DNA of 64,000 bases from Papaver somniferum (GCF_003573695.1 NC_039361.1:35467702-35531701), one strand, 5' to 3'; positions 12,513-23,697 are shown, numbered from the stretch's first letter. The notes: a model not told the origin generated them from the sequence alone. Program-made: numbers and translations.

Positions 12513-12860
12513 AATCCATAGGATCAACCGTGTATTCAACCATGAATTCGGAATAATAGAGTCGAATATTACCATTCCATGGGATCGTGGATTCGACCAT
12601 AGAATCTGAGTAATTAAATATTACCATTTCATGAGACCAACCATGGATTCGATCGTGAAACCGGAATAATGAGATGATACAATTGTTTATTGCCATTCCA
12701 TGGGATCAGGCCGTGGATTCGACCATGGAATAGGAGCAATTATATTTCCATTCCATGGGATCAGGCAGTGGATTCGACCATGGAATAGGAGCAATAGTTA
12801 TTGTCGTTCCATGGGATCAGGCCGTGGATTCGACCATGGAATAAGAGCAATAATAGATCA
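12513..12860. repeat. Six ~49-bp palindromic tandem units in LTR of element B
   Basis: The unit is CATTCCATGGGATCAGG, then CCGTGGATTCGACCATGGAAT, then AGGAGCAAT. The arms ATTCCATGG and CCATGGAAT pair, so each unit can form a cruciform or hairpin. Units start near 12515, 12574, 12625, 12690, 12750 and 12805. The sister LTR (49685-49925) has four. Confidence 0.85.
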
Positions 12861-12954
12861 TTCTGGGAATTCAGTGGTAAATGTCACAGCATAATTAATA
12901 TATTACAGAAGGGATATTAGTCAGTTAAAGCGTCATACCCATTCCGAAGGTGTA

Positions 12955-13235
12955 TAGTCAGAAGACAGCGAGTTGCCGAAGTCATGAAGACGTTGTTGAT
13001 CTCAATATACGGAGAACCTCCTGGATCTATACACGGTGTCTCGACATAGTCAGGGAACAGTGAGTGTCACCGACGTCCTGAAGGCGTTGTTTCTCCTAAT
13101 CTACGGAGAACCGCCCAATCGTTCTTCTATGTAGAGGCGGGTCTCTCTCATGTAGTCAGGGAACAGTGAGTGTCACCGACATCCTGAAGGCGTTGTTGCT
13201 CTCAATCTTACGGAGAACCGCCTAATTATGTTATT
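12955..13235. repeat. Three ~100-bp tandem units near the LTR end of element B
   Basis: The shared core is GTGTCACCGACGTCCTGAAG, then GCGTTGTTGCTCTCAATC, then ACGGAGAACC. Copies lie at about 12965 (diverged), 13060 and 13167, and three more in the sister LTR at about 50028, 50124 and 50230. Confidence 0.8.
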
Positions 13236-13414
13236 CTACACAGAGGACATGATGAAATGTGTGGCACTGAACGCTCAACTAGTGGAGGCCTTTCATGAAA
13301 CATATTCATCATGGCTTCGTAAAATATGAATCGTCACATGCCTGAAGCCAACTCAGAAACATGCAGTATCATAATTTTACGGTTTTGTCCTTTGTTGCAA
13401 ATCCATTATCAACA

Positions 13415-13432
13415 TTAAGTCCCCTGCTTAGT
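13415..13432 (-). other. Polypurine tract of element B
   Basis: The plus strand reads TTAAGTCCCCTGCTTA next to the LTR; the minus strand is therefore TAAGCAGGGGACTTAA directly before the LTR start TGTTGATAATGG. It fixes the orientation of B. Confidence 0.85.
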
Positions 13433-13735
13433 GAGGGACAGTCATGTTCCGCAGTAAGCATTAGATGGTGATTTTCAGTCGACGAGATCGGTGGTTGAAC
13501 TCAGTCGTACAAAGGTAGCTTCAGAATCCTCGATTTTCCCCAATGGTGTCATGTACGAGCAAATGCATAGATAAGGACCCTGATAGCAAGATAGAGTGTC
13601 ATCTCATGAGCACGGAGAGATGAGTCACCGCTGATTTGGACGCTCGAAGGCTCAGTTTTGGTCAGTTTAGCGTTCGTGGGCCCAAAACCCAAAAAGAGGA
13701 AACACATGTGTTTTAGGTTTAGGAAATAAAAATAA

Positions 13736-13742
13736 TATAAAA
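13736..13742 (+). promoter_or_regulatory. TATA box of antisense gene 1 of element B
   Basis: TATAAAA, followed by GG, lies 85-91 bases upstream of the start codon at 13827 on the plus strand. The transcript would start near 13770, in a pyrimidine-rich leader (CCTCCTCTCTTCACCACC). It lies inside element B, about 320 bases from its 3' LTR, and points away from that LTR. No experimental support is available. Confidence 0.55.
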
Positions 13743-13850
13743 GGTAAGTAACCCTAATATTTTATTTTATTTTAGCCGTGTACCTCCTCTCTTCACCACC
13801 TTCACGAGTTCAGCAAGGAAGGAAAAATGTTTGCCGGAGAACCGGCGGCG

Positions 13851-13855
13851 ATCAC
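13851..13855. repeat. Target site duplication of element C, left copy
   Basis: ATCAC, repeated exactly at 21028-21032 after the right LTR. Confidence 0.9.
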
Positions 13856-15397
13856 TGATAGACACATTTATGTGTCTAATATGTCTCAATTGTATGTATT
13901 GTTAGTACTCGATTTTCTATTTATTTTTTTATTTTATGTCTTTGTATGTATTTTTAGAGAAATAAGCTCTTGCGGCAAAATTGGCTCGAAAAGTGGTGTT
14001 TTACACCCCAGGATAAAGTACTAAAGGCACCCAGGAAACACCCCGGAGGAGTATTAAAAGCGCCCCAAAAATGTGCCGGAGAAACCCCAGAAAAATTACT
14101 ATTCACGCCCAAAAAATTAATATTTGCACCCCATAAGGCAAGTGCTAAAGGGACACCCGTAGAGGATTAGGGGGGGGGGGGGCATCTTCTTCCCAAAAAT
14201 TCAAAAATGAATTTTGGCGGGAAAGCGGTTCTCATCTACTGTGTGATTTTTCAATCAAAGTTTGAAGGAGTTCTGGGTAGACTAAAGGGCTGAAACTTCA
14301 TGGTTAGTTGTGATATGTCCTAACAAAGCTATTATGGGTGTTTGTTTCGATCGAATTTGGCTAGATAACTTGGTTTTAATCCAAACAGGGAGTTAGAGGA
14401 AAAACATGAGCTTGCACGGGTTGTGAGGAAGTTAAACGTGTACTGAACGTGTTTGGAAGAGTTAATCGATATTATGTAGCGTGAAGAAGGTATAGAGGGA
14501 AAGAAATACAGCTTCATGCGCGTGGAAGATCAAAAAAATGGAAACTTTGGCCGTGGAGAATAATATTGATAAATGAAGATTATTTTGGAGATATGGCGTG
14601 ATTAAATGAGGATTAGGAGTATAAATAAATTAATAAAGGTCGAGAGTTTGGGGTCGAGAGAAGGTCCAGAGAAGCAGAAATCAAGAGTTGATGAAACTCT
14701 GTTTCTGCTGCTGCTGATGATGAAGAACACCAAGAACACGAAGAACAGACTCGCAAGGATAGTGGTTTATCAACAGTGTCTAAGACGCACAGCCGTGGGT
14801 CGCAGCGCAGTCTAAACACCAGCAACACTTGTGTTTTATCGTTCAATCTGTGACGCTTTTTGTGCGTCGCAGATTACAGTTTTACACCATTTTCTCCTTT
14901 TATCTCAATTGTAAACACCATTTGAGCTATAAAAATATATTTTGAGCGTGTTTTCATCATGAGGAGCTAAAACCCAACACTGGGACGACGGAGGAGGCTG
15001 AATTTCATCCTTGGGGTAATTTATTTTATTCTTTTTTTATGACTTTTGCATTAATCTAAAATTGAAATATGATTTGAATTAATTGGTTGTTATTTAATTT
15101 GATGATGTATGCTTAGCTTAGTTGTTTTGATACATCATGCTTAGGACTTACAATCAATGTTTTAAGAATCTGTCTTGGCAAAATCAGAGTCTATGTTAAT
15201 TTTATTGAGTTTTATTTGTCAAAGAATATATGAATGAACCTTGTGTAGTGAATTCAGCCAAATCCTTAGTCCCAGTACATCTCACCCATTGTTAATATTT
15301 TTGTATATATATTTTTATTAAATCTAAAAATTCCATTTCCTTCACAAGTCTGAAACGAATCCTATTTACTACAATCACAATCAAAAATCTATAATCA
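13856..15397 (+). repeat. 5' LTR of element C
   Basis: It matches 19502-21027 almost base for base. Visible differences include a run of about thirteen G at 14170-14182, where the sister has GGTGGAGGG, a short CAAGAACA insertion near 14735 and scattered substitutions. The left ~500 bases encode the chance frame MRQNWLEKW in both copies; this is not a gene. Confidence 0.92.
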
Positions 15398-15400
15398 TTT

Positions 15401-15420
15401 TGGCGCCGCTGCCGGGGATT
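15401..15420 (+). other. Primer binding site of element C (tRNA-Asp type)
   Basis: TGGCGCCGCTGCCGGGGATT lies three bases after the LTR. Athila elements carry TGGCGCCGTTGCCGGGGA, which is complementary to the tRNA-Asp 3' end; this copy differs by one base. Confidence 0.85.
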
Positions 15421-15659
15421 TTTAGGTAGAATTCTTAGGTTTTTATTATTTTTTATTATTCCATTTGTTCTTTTTACGTCTCTTTGGTTGTGTCTTTGTA
15501 TTACAGGTTTGAAGTTGGATACTAAAGACCTTGGAATCAAAGCTTTCCATTTTTTTTTGTAATTATTATTATTATCTTTTTTATTTCTTTTCATTGGAGT
15601 GGACTTTGGACAATTTATTTTAATTTTAAACCCTACAGAAGGGTTGTTTAAAAAAAAAT

Positions 15660-16375
15660 TAAATATAAATTGTTTGCAGGGAAGGAAGACGATTACAATA
15701 TCGTCTCGGCCCCTCGGGTTCGCACACTGACACCGGAGTCAGTGGCCCGAGTCGACTACAACGGTTCTTCGCCCGTCTGGTACGGGAGGCAAACTTCTAA
15801 ACACCCGCGAATCTCCTGTCAGCGGGTTTACTGTCTGCCTTAAGGTGATTATATGTTGAGGACTGAACCGACTGCTTTAATTTCCTAGTAAAGGGCAAGA
15901 ACTGGCCATATAAGAAAGGGGTTCGGATTTCATCACCGTTCTCTTCTTGCCCGCCTTAGGTAAACGAAACCTAACGCGTACCCAAGCTTAAAATTTGATT
16001 AGAACGAGACCGATAGGGTAGCGAGCTTAGTAGGAAATTCGTTCGAAAAATATTGGTTACTCTTTTAGCATACTTCGAAGTTCATGATGGTTTCTGTGAG
16101 TTGAATGCATGACTGCACCGCCTTGTGATAGCGGTGAGGCCTTGGGTATCAAAGCTCCACTGAGCTTCCCTCGCCTCAATTCAACTTACTTTGACTCGGA
16201 TTGATTCCAGAGGGGTTTGCTTAAATTGTAACGAATTCCCTTTCGAAGGATTAGAAGCTGGTCTAGAAACAATCTAAGTGGAGCCGTCATGCTTTTTGTT
16301 CGCTAGAAATCAGTAGGTTTGATTTGGTCGAGTCAGCCTTGTTTGTGATTGTGTAGAATTCCCTTGCAATTAAGA
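15660..16375 (+). other. Long GC-richer leader of element C
   Basis: Seven hundred bases without a reading frame, but with composition and order unlike the AT-rich flanks. A clear hairpin is formed by GGGCAAGAA (15893-15901) and TTCTTGCCC (15944-15952), with a loop of about 42 bases. Position between the primer site and the first ORF is where packaging and dimerisation signals of retroelements lie. That function is inference. Confidence 0.45.
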
Positions 16376-17374
16376 ATGTCGAACTGGTATGACAGAAGCC
16401 AATACAATGAGTATCGATCTGAATTTGAATATGGACATCATCATTTTTATGACCATGGTGGGAATAGTAGTTGGGAACGCCAACCTTTTCAAGGTTATGG
16501 TTCATACCATGGTGAGCCCAATTACTATCCACACGCGAATTGGTCTTACGAGCAAGAAAATCAGGAACACTGTAGTACTGGTTACTCGTTTTTGGAAACT
16601 AGTCCTGATTATGATATTTCTGAACCTGTTCCATCTCTAGAAGAGACCCAACAACGGATTGAAAGGACGTATAAACGTTTAGTTGCAATGAATAGTTCAA
16701 AAGAAGAGTGTACACGATATTCTGAGATGATAAACGAGAGTGGTAAACGTATAAGTGTTATGCTCAGTGAAATTCAGGCACGTCTAGAGGCAGAAAATGA
16801 ACACTTGGCTAATGCTGCTCGAAATAATCTAAATTTCCAAAATAGGGTTTCTAATTCTACCCTTGATATCAATAGTGAATATTTGCCTAATTTAGAGGAC
16901 GAGGCTAGAATAAAAGACACTACTTATTTAGATAAGGTTCAATCATCTTTGTACTATTATGATGATGAGGATAGTAGCAATGAAGAATCTGAAATATGTA
17001 GGCATAGTAATCAGGAATCTATTAATCCAATTGAGCTTTATAATGATTATATTATTTCTAGTTCAAATCCAAATAATTTTTATGATTATTCACCTATTCA
17101 AAAGGACGAGGATTTGATTAGGGATACCATCGTTTTAGACGATGTAGTTTTTCCTTTTGATTACGAAGCCGATAGTGGTTTAGAGGAACGGGTTTATTCC
17201 GAAAATGCTGTTTTAGAGTCTAGCGACTTAGAAACAATAGTATTAGATGAAGAACATATACCCGTAGAGATGAGTGAGGATGAACCCGACGTAGAAGAAT
17301 CAATTGACCATTTTCGGGAATCCGATGACCTAGAAATTACGGAAGTTGTGACTAGTCTTTCTAGAGACATATAA
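16376..17374 (+). CDS. Element C ORF1, unrecognised acidic coiled-coil protein
   Basis: I chose the ATG at 16376 (MSNWYDRSQYNEY) because it follows the leader and begins the protein-like composition; an upstream in-frame ATG at 16349 adds nine residues. The 332-residue product starts with an aromatic, His/Gly/Ser-rich stretch (residues 1-60), has a helical coiled-coil region (about 85-160, with LEETQQRIERTYKRL and VMLSEIQARLEAENEHL), and ends in a long Asp/Glu/Ser-rich tail. It stands where Gag would be, but no capsid signature or zinc knuckle is visible. The frame is open over its full length. It could be a highly diverged Gag head or a protein particular to this non-autonomous family. Confidence 0.6.
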   Translation: MSNWYDRSQYNEYRSEFEYGHHHFYDHGGNSSWERQPFQGYGSYHGEPNYYPHANWSYEQENQEHCSTGYSFLETSPDYDISEPVPSLEETQQRIERTYKRLVAMNSSKEECTRYSEMINESGKRISVMLSEIQARLEAENEHLANAARNNLNFQNRVSNSTLDINSEYLPNLEDEARIKDTTYLDKVQSSLYYYDDEDSSNEESEICRHSNQESINPIELYNDYIISSSNPNNFYDYSPIQKDEDLIRDTIVLDDVVFPFDYEADSGLEERVYSENAVLESSDLETIVLDEEHIPVEMSEDEPDVEESIDHFRESDDLEITEVVTSLSRDI

Positions 17375-17380
17375 AACTCT

Positions 17381-17393
17381 AAGTTTGGGGGTG
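17381..17393 (+). repeat. Polypurine-tract-like motif after ORF1 of element C
   Basis: AAGTTTGGGGGTG, the same 13 bases as at the true tract before the right LTR (19488-19501). A third copy, AAGTTTGGGGGT, lies at 18240-18251 after TTGAGGACAATGTTAGATTT. Confidence 0.7.
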
Positions 17394-17406
17394 ATTATCA
17401 TTCTCC

Positions 17407-17946
17407 GTGTGCTTAACTCTTAAAAAGTTCCCTCGTGTAGGACTTGACATTTGTGCCTCAACCATCTTACAAGATTATCTTCGTATACTTTTTCCTGAAC
17501 CTAATGATGTCCAAAGAGAAGCTCAGTTGTTAGAAACCCATCCTCTGGTTGATGTGGTTGACCCAGGCTATGATACCAAGATTTACTTTGTTTTCCCACC
17601 AACAAATTTCCTTCCAATTGTGGGAACATTTGATTTTAAGATGTGTCGGTTATTAAGTTTTGAGACTAAACCTAATTACTTTAGGAGAATAGGGTCGACA
17701 CATTTTCTTAAGGAAGACCAACTCTTTCATTGTGGTCAGTTTTGTGAGTCAAGTCTAATTGACTTTAAGGATCCGCAGTTGTTCAGGTTATTGTTATGTG
17801 CTTCTAAGTTCCTACTTGAGTATTTCCAGACTCTACAACCTGATCTTAAGAATCCTTCTTTTGAGGAAGTCCAGCCTATGAAAGCATTTTATTTAGACCC
17901 TTTTATAGAGCCTGAACCTGAGCCACTTAAACAAAAATTTAAATAA
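17407..17946 (+). pseudogene. Element C ORF2, unrecognised, start uncertain
   Basis: An open frame ends at TAA 17946 and begins without a nearby ATG; the first in-frame ATG is well inside at about 17641. The frame differs from ORF1. The product reads like a real protein, with GLDICASTILQDYLRILF, DTKIYFVFPPTNFLPIVG and DFKDPQLFRLLLCASKFLLEY, and ends in a proline/glutamate tail. A diverged second copy of the DPQLFRLLL segment lies at about 18005-18055 in another frame, so this part has been duplicated. I do not recognise a family. It may be the 3' part of a longer, spliced or broken gene. Confidence 0.45.
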
Positions 17947-19487
17947 GGGTATGTTCGGTATCTTCTTGGTCTGTTGTAGTTTCCTCTTCTTGTGGTTAGC
18001 ACTTTTTGATCCAGATGACCCACAATTATTCCGGCTACTTCTATATGATTCTATGAGGTGATTAATTCCTTCTGATGTCTGGCTGAAGACTTTAAACTTA
18101 GCACTTCTTGGGAGGTAACCCAATCTCATGCAACATGGTAATATCTTTCCTTAACCCTTTTGCTTCAAATGGTAACAGTTTCTCCTTGTTCATATGCTTT
18201 TAATTTCATCTTTAGAACATTGAGGACAATGTTAGATTTAAGTTTGGGGGTATGGGAGAAACTTTTTAGTTGCATTTTTGAAACTTCTAGCGTCACATGG
18301 TATCCGGTCAGCTAAATTTACATACTGTTTCTCACCAAAAAGATAGAAATTAGAATGCTAGGGATAACAACTTATTGAGACATTAGAGAAAAAGACATTG
18401 AGATCCTTGAAATTCAGGAGAGAACTTGTTCCTTTTAGAGGGTAAACGTGATGGACCTAACCATACATGATGGAAAGGCAAGTAGGTCATCGAAATGTTA
18501 GAAAGACAAAGCAACCTCACAATGTAGTCTTAGTTACTGGATTGCGACTCTCTCTCAGTAGAAACTTATCATCATCAACAACAAGCGGAGCGACATCAAA
18601 ATCTATGAAGAAAGTGAAGATGTTTTAGGTTTAGAAGCAACAATAGAAGAGAATAATTCAAAAATCAAAGTTGAAGTTATAAGAGCAAATGATATAAATT
18701 GTTAAAATCCATGATACCCAGACATCACAAGTTGCGAAGATCCAAGTTTTGAAAGTCCTTCTCTCATGGCCATGTAAATTTTTGTCTTGTAATTTTTTGT
18801 TCATAAAAAAATGAAAAATGAAAAAAAATAAAAATGAAACATCATTACGTTCTTTTTGTTCAATAAGGCCATAGGGAAGAAGAAATTTATAAGTCAAGCA
18901 AGAAATCGAAGAGAAGAGTTAATTGTCAAGGTTCTATGAGGTTCGAGAGTTTATCATCAACAGTTGAAGACCGAAGAAGACGTTTTTTCTACTGAGCACT
19001 GTGAGAGAGTCGAAGAAAGATGCATTTTGGTTGCTTTGTTAGTCTGCTTTCAATCTGGCACAAGATCTTTCTAGAACTGGTTTAACTCATCACACGTAAT
19101 TAGTCCAGCTGTGTAGCAGATGTCCCTCTCATTTTTATCTCTCTACTAATCTTATCCAGCTGTAAAGCAGCGGACGCATCTTACAGTGTTTATCTAGCTG
19201 TGTAGCGGATATCTCTTTATCTAGCAATCGTGTGGATGTGTCTCCCCTTTTCTTCAGTCAGCTTTAGAGCTGACACCTTTAATTTCTCTGGCATTCTACT
19301 TACTTGGAGATAGGTTGAGAATATGTATGTCCTCATATCTCTTTGGATACTTGTGACCAATTAGGAGTAAAGGTTTTGTGGGTACACCTCTGGTAAACCC
19401 TCCCGAGACTAACTCGGTCACTAGGGACACCTAGTGAATTAGGATTTTATTTTCCATATTAGTTTTGCTCGAGGACTAGCAAATAAT
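17947..19487 (+). other. Non-coding 3' interior of element C
   Basis: Contains the diverged duplicate of part of ORF2 (to about 18060), the phrase CATTGAGGACAATGTTAGAT with the second AAGTTTGGGGGT (18240-18251), and then about 1.2 kb without a credible frame. Repeats of TCCAGCTGT(A/G)(T/A)AGC-like segments occur at 19105-19205. The AAGTTTGGGGGTGT at 19488-19501 is the functional polypurine tract because the LTR starts on the next base. Confidence 0.6.
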
Positions 19488-19501
19488 AAGTTTGGGGGTG
19501 T
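19488..19501 (+). other. Polypurine tract of element C
   Basis: AAGTTTGGGGGTGT directly before the 3' LTR; typical of Athila-like elements and it sets the plus orientation. Confidence 0.85.
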
Positions 19502-21027
19502 TGATAGACACATTTATGTGTCTAATATGTCTCAATTGTATGTATTGTTAGTACTCGATTTCCTATTTATTTTGTTATTTTATGTCTTTGTAGGTATTTT
19601 TAGAGAAATAAGCTCTTGCGGCAAAATTGGCTCGAAAAGTGGTGTTTTACACCCCAGGATAAAGTACTAAAGGCACCCAGGAAACACCCCGGAGGAGTGT
19701 TAAAAGCGCCCCAAAAATGTGTCGGAGAAACCCAAGAAAAATTACTATTCACGCCAAAAAATTACTATTTGCATCCCATAAGGCAAGTGCTAAAGGGACA
19801 CCCGTAGAGGATTAGGTGGAGGGCATCTTCTTCCCAAAAATTCAAAAATGAATTTTGGCGGGAAAACGGTTTCATCTACTGTGTGATTTTTCGATCAAAG
19901 TTTGAAGGAGTTCTGGGTAGACTAAAGGGCTGAAACTTCATGGGTAGTTGTGATATGTCCTAACAAAGCTATTATGGGTGTTTGTTTCGATCGAATTTGG
20001 CTAGATAACTTGGTTTTAATCCAAACAGGGAGTTAGAGGAAAAACATGAGCTTGCACGGGTTGTGAGGAAGTTAAACGTGTACTGAACGTGTTTGGAAGA
20101 GTTAATCGATATTATGTAGCGTGAAGAAGGTATAGAGGGAAAGAAATACAGCTTCATGCGCGTGGAAGATCAAAAAATGGAAACTTTGGCCGTGGAGAAT
20201 AATATTGATAAATGAAGATTATTTGGGAGATATGGCATGATTAAATGAGGATTAAGAGTATAAATATATTTATAAAGGTCGAGAGTTTAGGGTCGAGAGA
20301 AGGTCCAGAGAAGCAGAAATCAAGAGTTGATGAAACTCTGTTTCTGCTGCTGTTGCTGATGAAGAACACGAAGAACAGACTCGCAAGGACAGTGGTTTAT
20401 CAACAGTGTCTAAGACGCACAGCCGTGGGTCGCAGTGCAGTCTAAACATCAGCAGCACTTGTGTTTTATCGTTCAATCTGTGACGCTTTTTGTGCGTCGC
20501 AGATTACAGTTTTACACCATTTTCTCCTTTTCTCTCCATTGTAAACACCATTTGAGCTATAAAAATATATTTTGAGCGTGTTTTCATCATGAGGAGCTAA
20601 AACCCAACACTGGGACGACAGAGGAGGCTGAATTTCATCCTTGGGGTAATTTATTTTATTCTTTTTTTATGACTTTTGCATTAATCTAAAATTGAAATAT
20701 GATTTGAATTAATTGGTTGTTATTTAATTGGATGATGTATGCTTAGCTTAGTTGTTTTGATACATCATGCTTAGGATTTACAATCAATGTTTTAAGAATC
20801 TATCTTGGCAAAATCAGAGTCTATGTTAATTTTATTGAGTTTTATTTGTCAAAGAATATATGAATGAACCTTGTGTAGTGAATTCAGCCAAATCCTTAGT
20901 CCCAGTACCTCTCACCCATTGTTAATATTTTTGTATAAATATTTTTATTAAATCTAAAAATTCCATTTCCTTCACAAGTTTGAAACGAATCCTATTTACT
21001 ACAATCACAATCAAAAATCTATAATCA
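19502..21027 (+). repeat. 3' LTR of element C
   Basis: Near-identical copy of 13856-15397. It ends TCTATAATCA and is followed by the duplicated ATCAC and then by the resumed exon of antisense gene 1 of element B. Confidence 0.92.
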
Positions 21028-21333
21028 ATCACCGCCGCCGATCAACGTTCGGCCAGTTTCCGGCCGGTCGACATGTCAGTGCAATTTTTTCTTTTTTGCT
21101 GTTCGTTCTATGATTTCATGAGTTGTTCAAAAAACAAAAAATCCTATAGTTGCGAGCATCAGTAGGATTCATGAAGAATTTGTTTTTAGAAAACGTATGT
21201 ATGCCCGTTTTTCGTTAGTTTAGGAAACGAGCAAAAATCCTTAATATGGAAGAGATACACAAAATTTTTAATAGACATGGTCTAGTTGCAATAGTAAATT
21301 TTTTTTTATTAGGTTTCATGAAAACCCAATTTT

Positions 21334-21338
21334 GTTTT
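21334..21338. repeat. Target site duplication of element D, left copy
   Basis: GTTTT, repeated at 30120-30124. The sequence is simple, but both copies abut exact LTR ends. Confidence 0.8.
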
Positions 21339-23697
21339 TGTTAGAGCATAGCTCGGTCGACCTCGCATGAGTTGCTATATCAAGCATGTTTGTCAATGTT
21401 AGTAATCAAAACTATGAGTCTTGATTTCTAGTCTATTATAGCTAAGTCTCGGACTAGGATAGAAAAGTGTAGTTGAGATCAAGGAATTCATGGAGATTCA
21501 TCATACAACAAAGAAGATCTACACAAGGAACCGTGGAACTTCATCAACAAAAAGGTATGTAGAGACTTGAACTTATCTATCACTCAAAAGTCTATTTATT
21601 GTATCTCCCACTTCTTATGAGACAAAAAGTCGTATGCTATGTAGACTGGATCATACACATTTGACATTTCGAGCTGGGTATTCACTACTTATCTTTTTCT
21701 CGAAATCGTGTGTTGGTAAAGCGTTTCGCTTTGATCAAGTTTATCTTCACTTAGTGACGAAAGTCATGAAAAGTTTCAATTACTTTGAGAATTGCTCTGA
21801 CGTGAAACGGTCTGCGAATAACGTCTATATAATGCCCGCTGAGAATATCTCAATGATTGGAATGAGAGTTTAGATTACATAACCATGTATTCCTTAATCT
21901 GAAGTTTTCGAACTTTTTTGATTGAGAGAAATCGGAGGAATTGGCTTTTCCAAGTCCGCGAACTGACGGAAGTTCTCTTGCCGAGAATTTCTGCTGGGAT
22001 ATTCCAAAAACTCGTTTTCGTGTTTAGTCCGCGAACCTAGTCCGCGAACTGGAGGAAGTCTCTTTGCCGAGATTTTCTGCTGAGTTTGGAAAACTGTGTC
22101 GGTGCCTTAAGTGCCGAACTTTGTGAACTTAAGTGGTTATGATCTAAAGATGTGCTTTGAACATGAAACTTAATTTACTAAGGAATGCTTTATGCAAACT
22201 GTGGCTATAAAGTTCATGAGCCGATTCATCGAATCGAATCATCTTTGTTTCAATTGTGTCTTGTGTAGTTACATAAGATCTCATAGAAATTGACCAACTA
22301 TCTAACTAGTTAATTTGAGTCAATTGAACTAGTTATGGTGAAGAAGAACTAGGTTAATATGAATTGCTCATATGGTTAACCTTTTGGGTTACTATGTTGA
22401 ACCAACATACACGTACACATTTGGGCATGGTTTTCACGAACCCAATAAACGTCTACCCAAGTGTGTGTGACAAGTTAAGTTTTCGATCTAACGGTTGAGA
22501 AATATTAGCTTGAATCTAAATCAGGTTTTCATCTAACGGTGAATATGGATTGATTTGTAATTAAGGAAAAACCCTGATTTGAAGACTATATATAGGAGAC
22601 ATCTAGCATTGGGAAAAACTAATCCCCACACGTCTGTGTGATACTAGTGCGCTCGCTAGAGTCGATTCTCCTTTAACCTTTGGTTTTCTTCTCTAAAACC
22701 ATGTTAACGACTTAAATACTTCATTGGGATTGTGAAGCCAGACCGATACTACTTTTATCGTAGTTGTATGAACTGATCTTTCATCTTCTATCGTACGAGT
22801 ACAATCTTTGATTGGCTTGAGATCGTGAGAGTTCTCCGATAGGCAAGATAAAGAAGTCACAAACATCTTCGTCTCACTGTTTGTGATTCCTCGAATAACC
22901 GCTTGTGTAGTCAAGAAGGATTGTTCAGAGGTGATTGATTAATCTAGGTTGTTCTTCGGGAATATATGACCGTATTATCAATTGGTTCATGTTCACCTTG
23001 ATTTTATATCTTAAGACGGAACAAAACCTAGGGTTTTTCTGTGGGAGACAGATTTATCCTTTGATAGACTTTTCTGTGTGAGACGATTTGTTTATTATCA
23101 AGTCTGCGATTTTGGGTTGCAGCAACTCTTAGTTGTGGGTGAGATCAGCTAAGGGAATCAAGTGCGCAGTATCCTGCTGGGATCAGAGCGTAGGAGTACA
23201 ACTGTACCTTGATTAGTGGGAGACTGATTGGGGTTCAACTATAGTCCAGTCCGAAGTTAGCTTGGAGTAGGCTAGTGTCTGTAGCGGCTTAATACAGTGT
23301 GTATTCAATCTGGACTAGGTCCCGGGTTTTTCTGCATTTGCGGTTTCCTCGTTAACAAAATTCTGGTGTCTGTGTTATTTCTTTTCCATTTATTTTTTAT
23401 ATAATTGAAATAATACAGGTTGTGCGTTAAAGATCATCATTAGAAATCCACCTTGGTTGTTGATTGATATTGATTGATCCTTGGACATTGGTCTTTGGTA
23501 CCGTCCAAGTTATCTCTCTTTGATAAAGACTCGCAGATTTTTTCTTGAGTAAATCAAATCGAGAGAGATATAACTCTTGATACTTTTTTATTGATTGAGT
23601 CTACTGTCTAGTTGATTCTCTAAAAGTATATTGGAGTTTGTCCATACAGATTGCTAAGCGAAATATTGGGTGGTGTTGTTAGACCCCCGCTTTTTCA
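21339..23697 (+). repeat. 5' LTR of element D
   Basis: It matches 27740-30119, with small indels. A short tandem motif AGTCCGCGAAC occurs several times at about 21950-22060. The sequence CTATATATAGGAGACATC (around 22584) lies about 1.1 kb before the LTR end and could be the promoter TATA box. Confidence 0.9.

Larger units (their letters stand above)
9868..13414 (-). repeat. 3' LTR of element B (3547 bp)
   Basis: It repeats 47030-50478 over its full length, starting TGTATATGGG and ending ATTATCAACA on the plus strand. It is 98 bases longer than its sister; the difference matches two extra ~49-bp palindromic units at 12690-12850. Such very long LTRs are typical of Tat/Ogre elements. Short open frames in it (for example near 10272, 11230, 11811) recur in the sister LTR only because the DNA is duplicated. 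Confidence 0.93.
13856..21027 (+). mobile_element. Element C: Athila-like non-autonomous LTR retrotransposon
   Basis: LTRs of 1542 and 1526 bp begin TGATAGACAC and end TCTATAATCA, with a 5-bp duplication ATCAC. The primer site TGGCGCCGCTGCCGGGGAT fits tRNA-Asp, as in Athila elements, and the tract AAGTTTGGGGGTGT before the right LTR is the usual polypurine tract of that group. The interior is only 4.1 kb. It holds a long leader, two ORFs (16376-17374 and 17407-17946) that I cannot match to Gag or pol, and about 1.5 kb of non-coding sequence. The two LTRs are nearly identical by eye, so the insertion is probably one of the youngest in the window. It sits in exon 1 of antisense gene 1 of element B. 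Confidence 0.88.

Noticed and set aside
12513..13235. Regularly spaced repeats that could suggest a CRISPR array
   Set aside because: Units are contiguous palindromic tandem repeats with no unique spacers, inside a plant LTR.
2160..13760. Many AAACCCTAA words that resemble plant telomere repeats
   Set aside because: They are single words scattered in elements A and B, never in tandem.
13970..14170. Frame MRQNWLEKW in the LTR of C, conserved in the second LTR
   Set aside because: Same reason: a chance frame in near-identical LTR copies.
14170..14182. Run of about thirteen G in the 5' LTR of C
   Set aside because: Isolated homopolymer absent from the sister LTR; slippage or a sequencing error is the simplest explanation.
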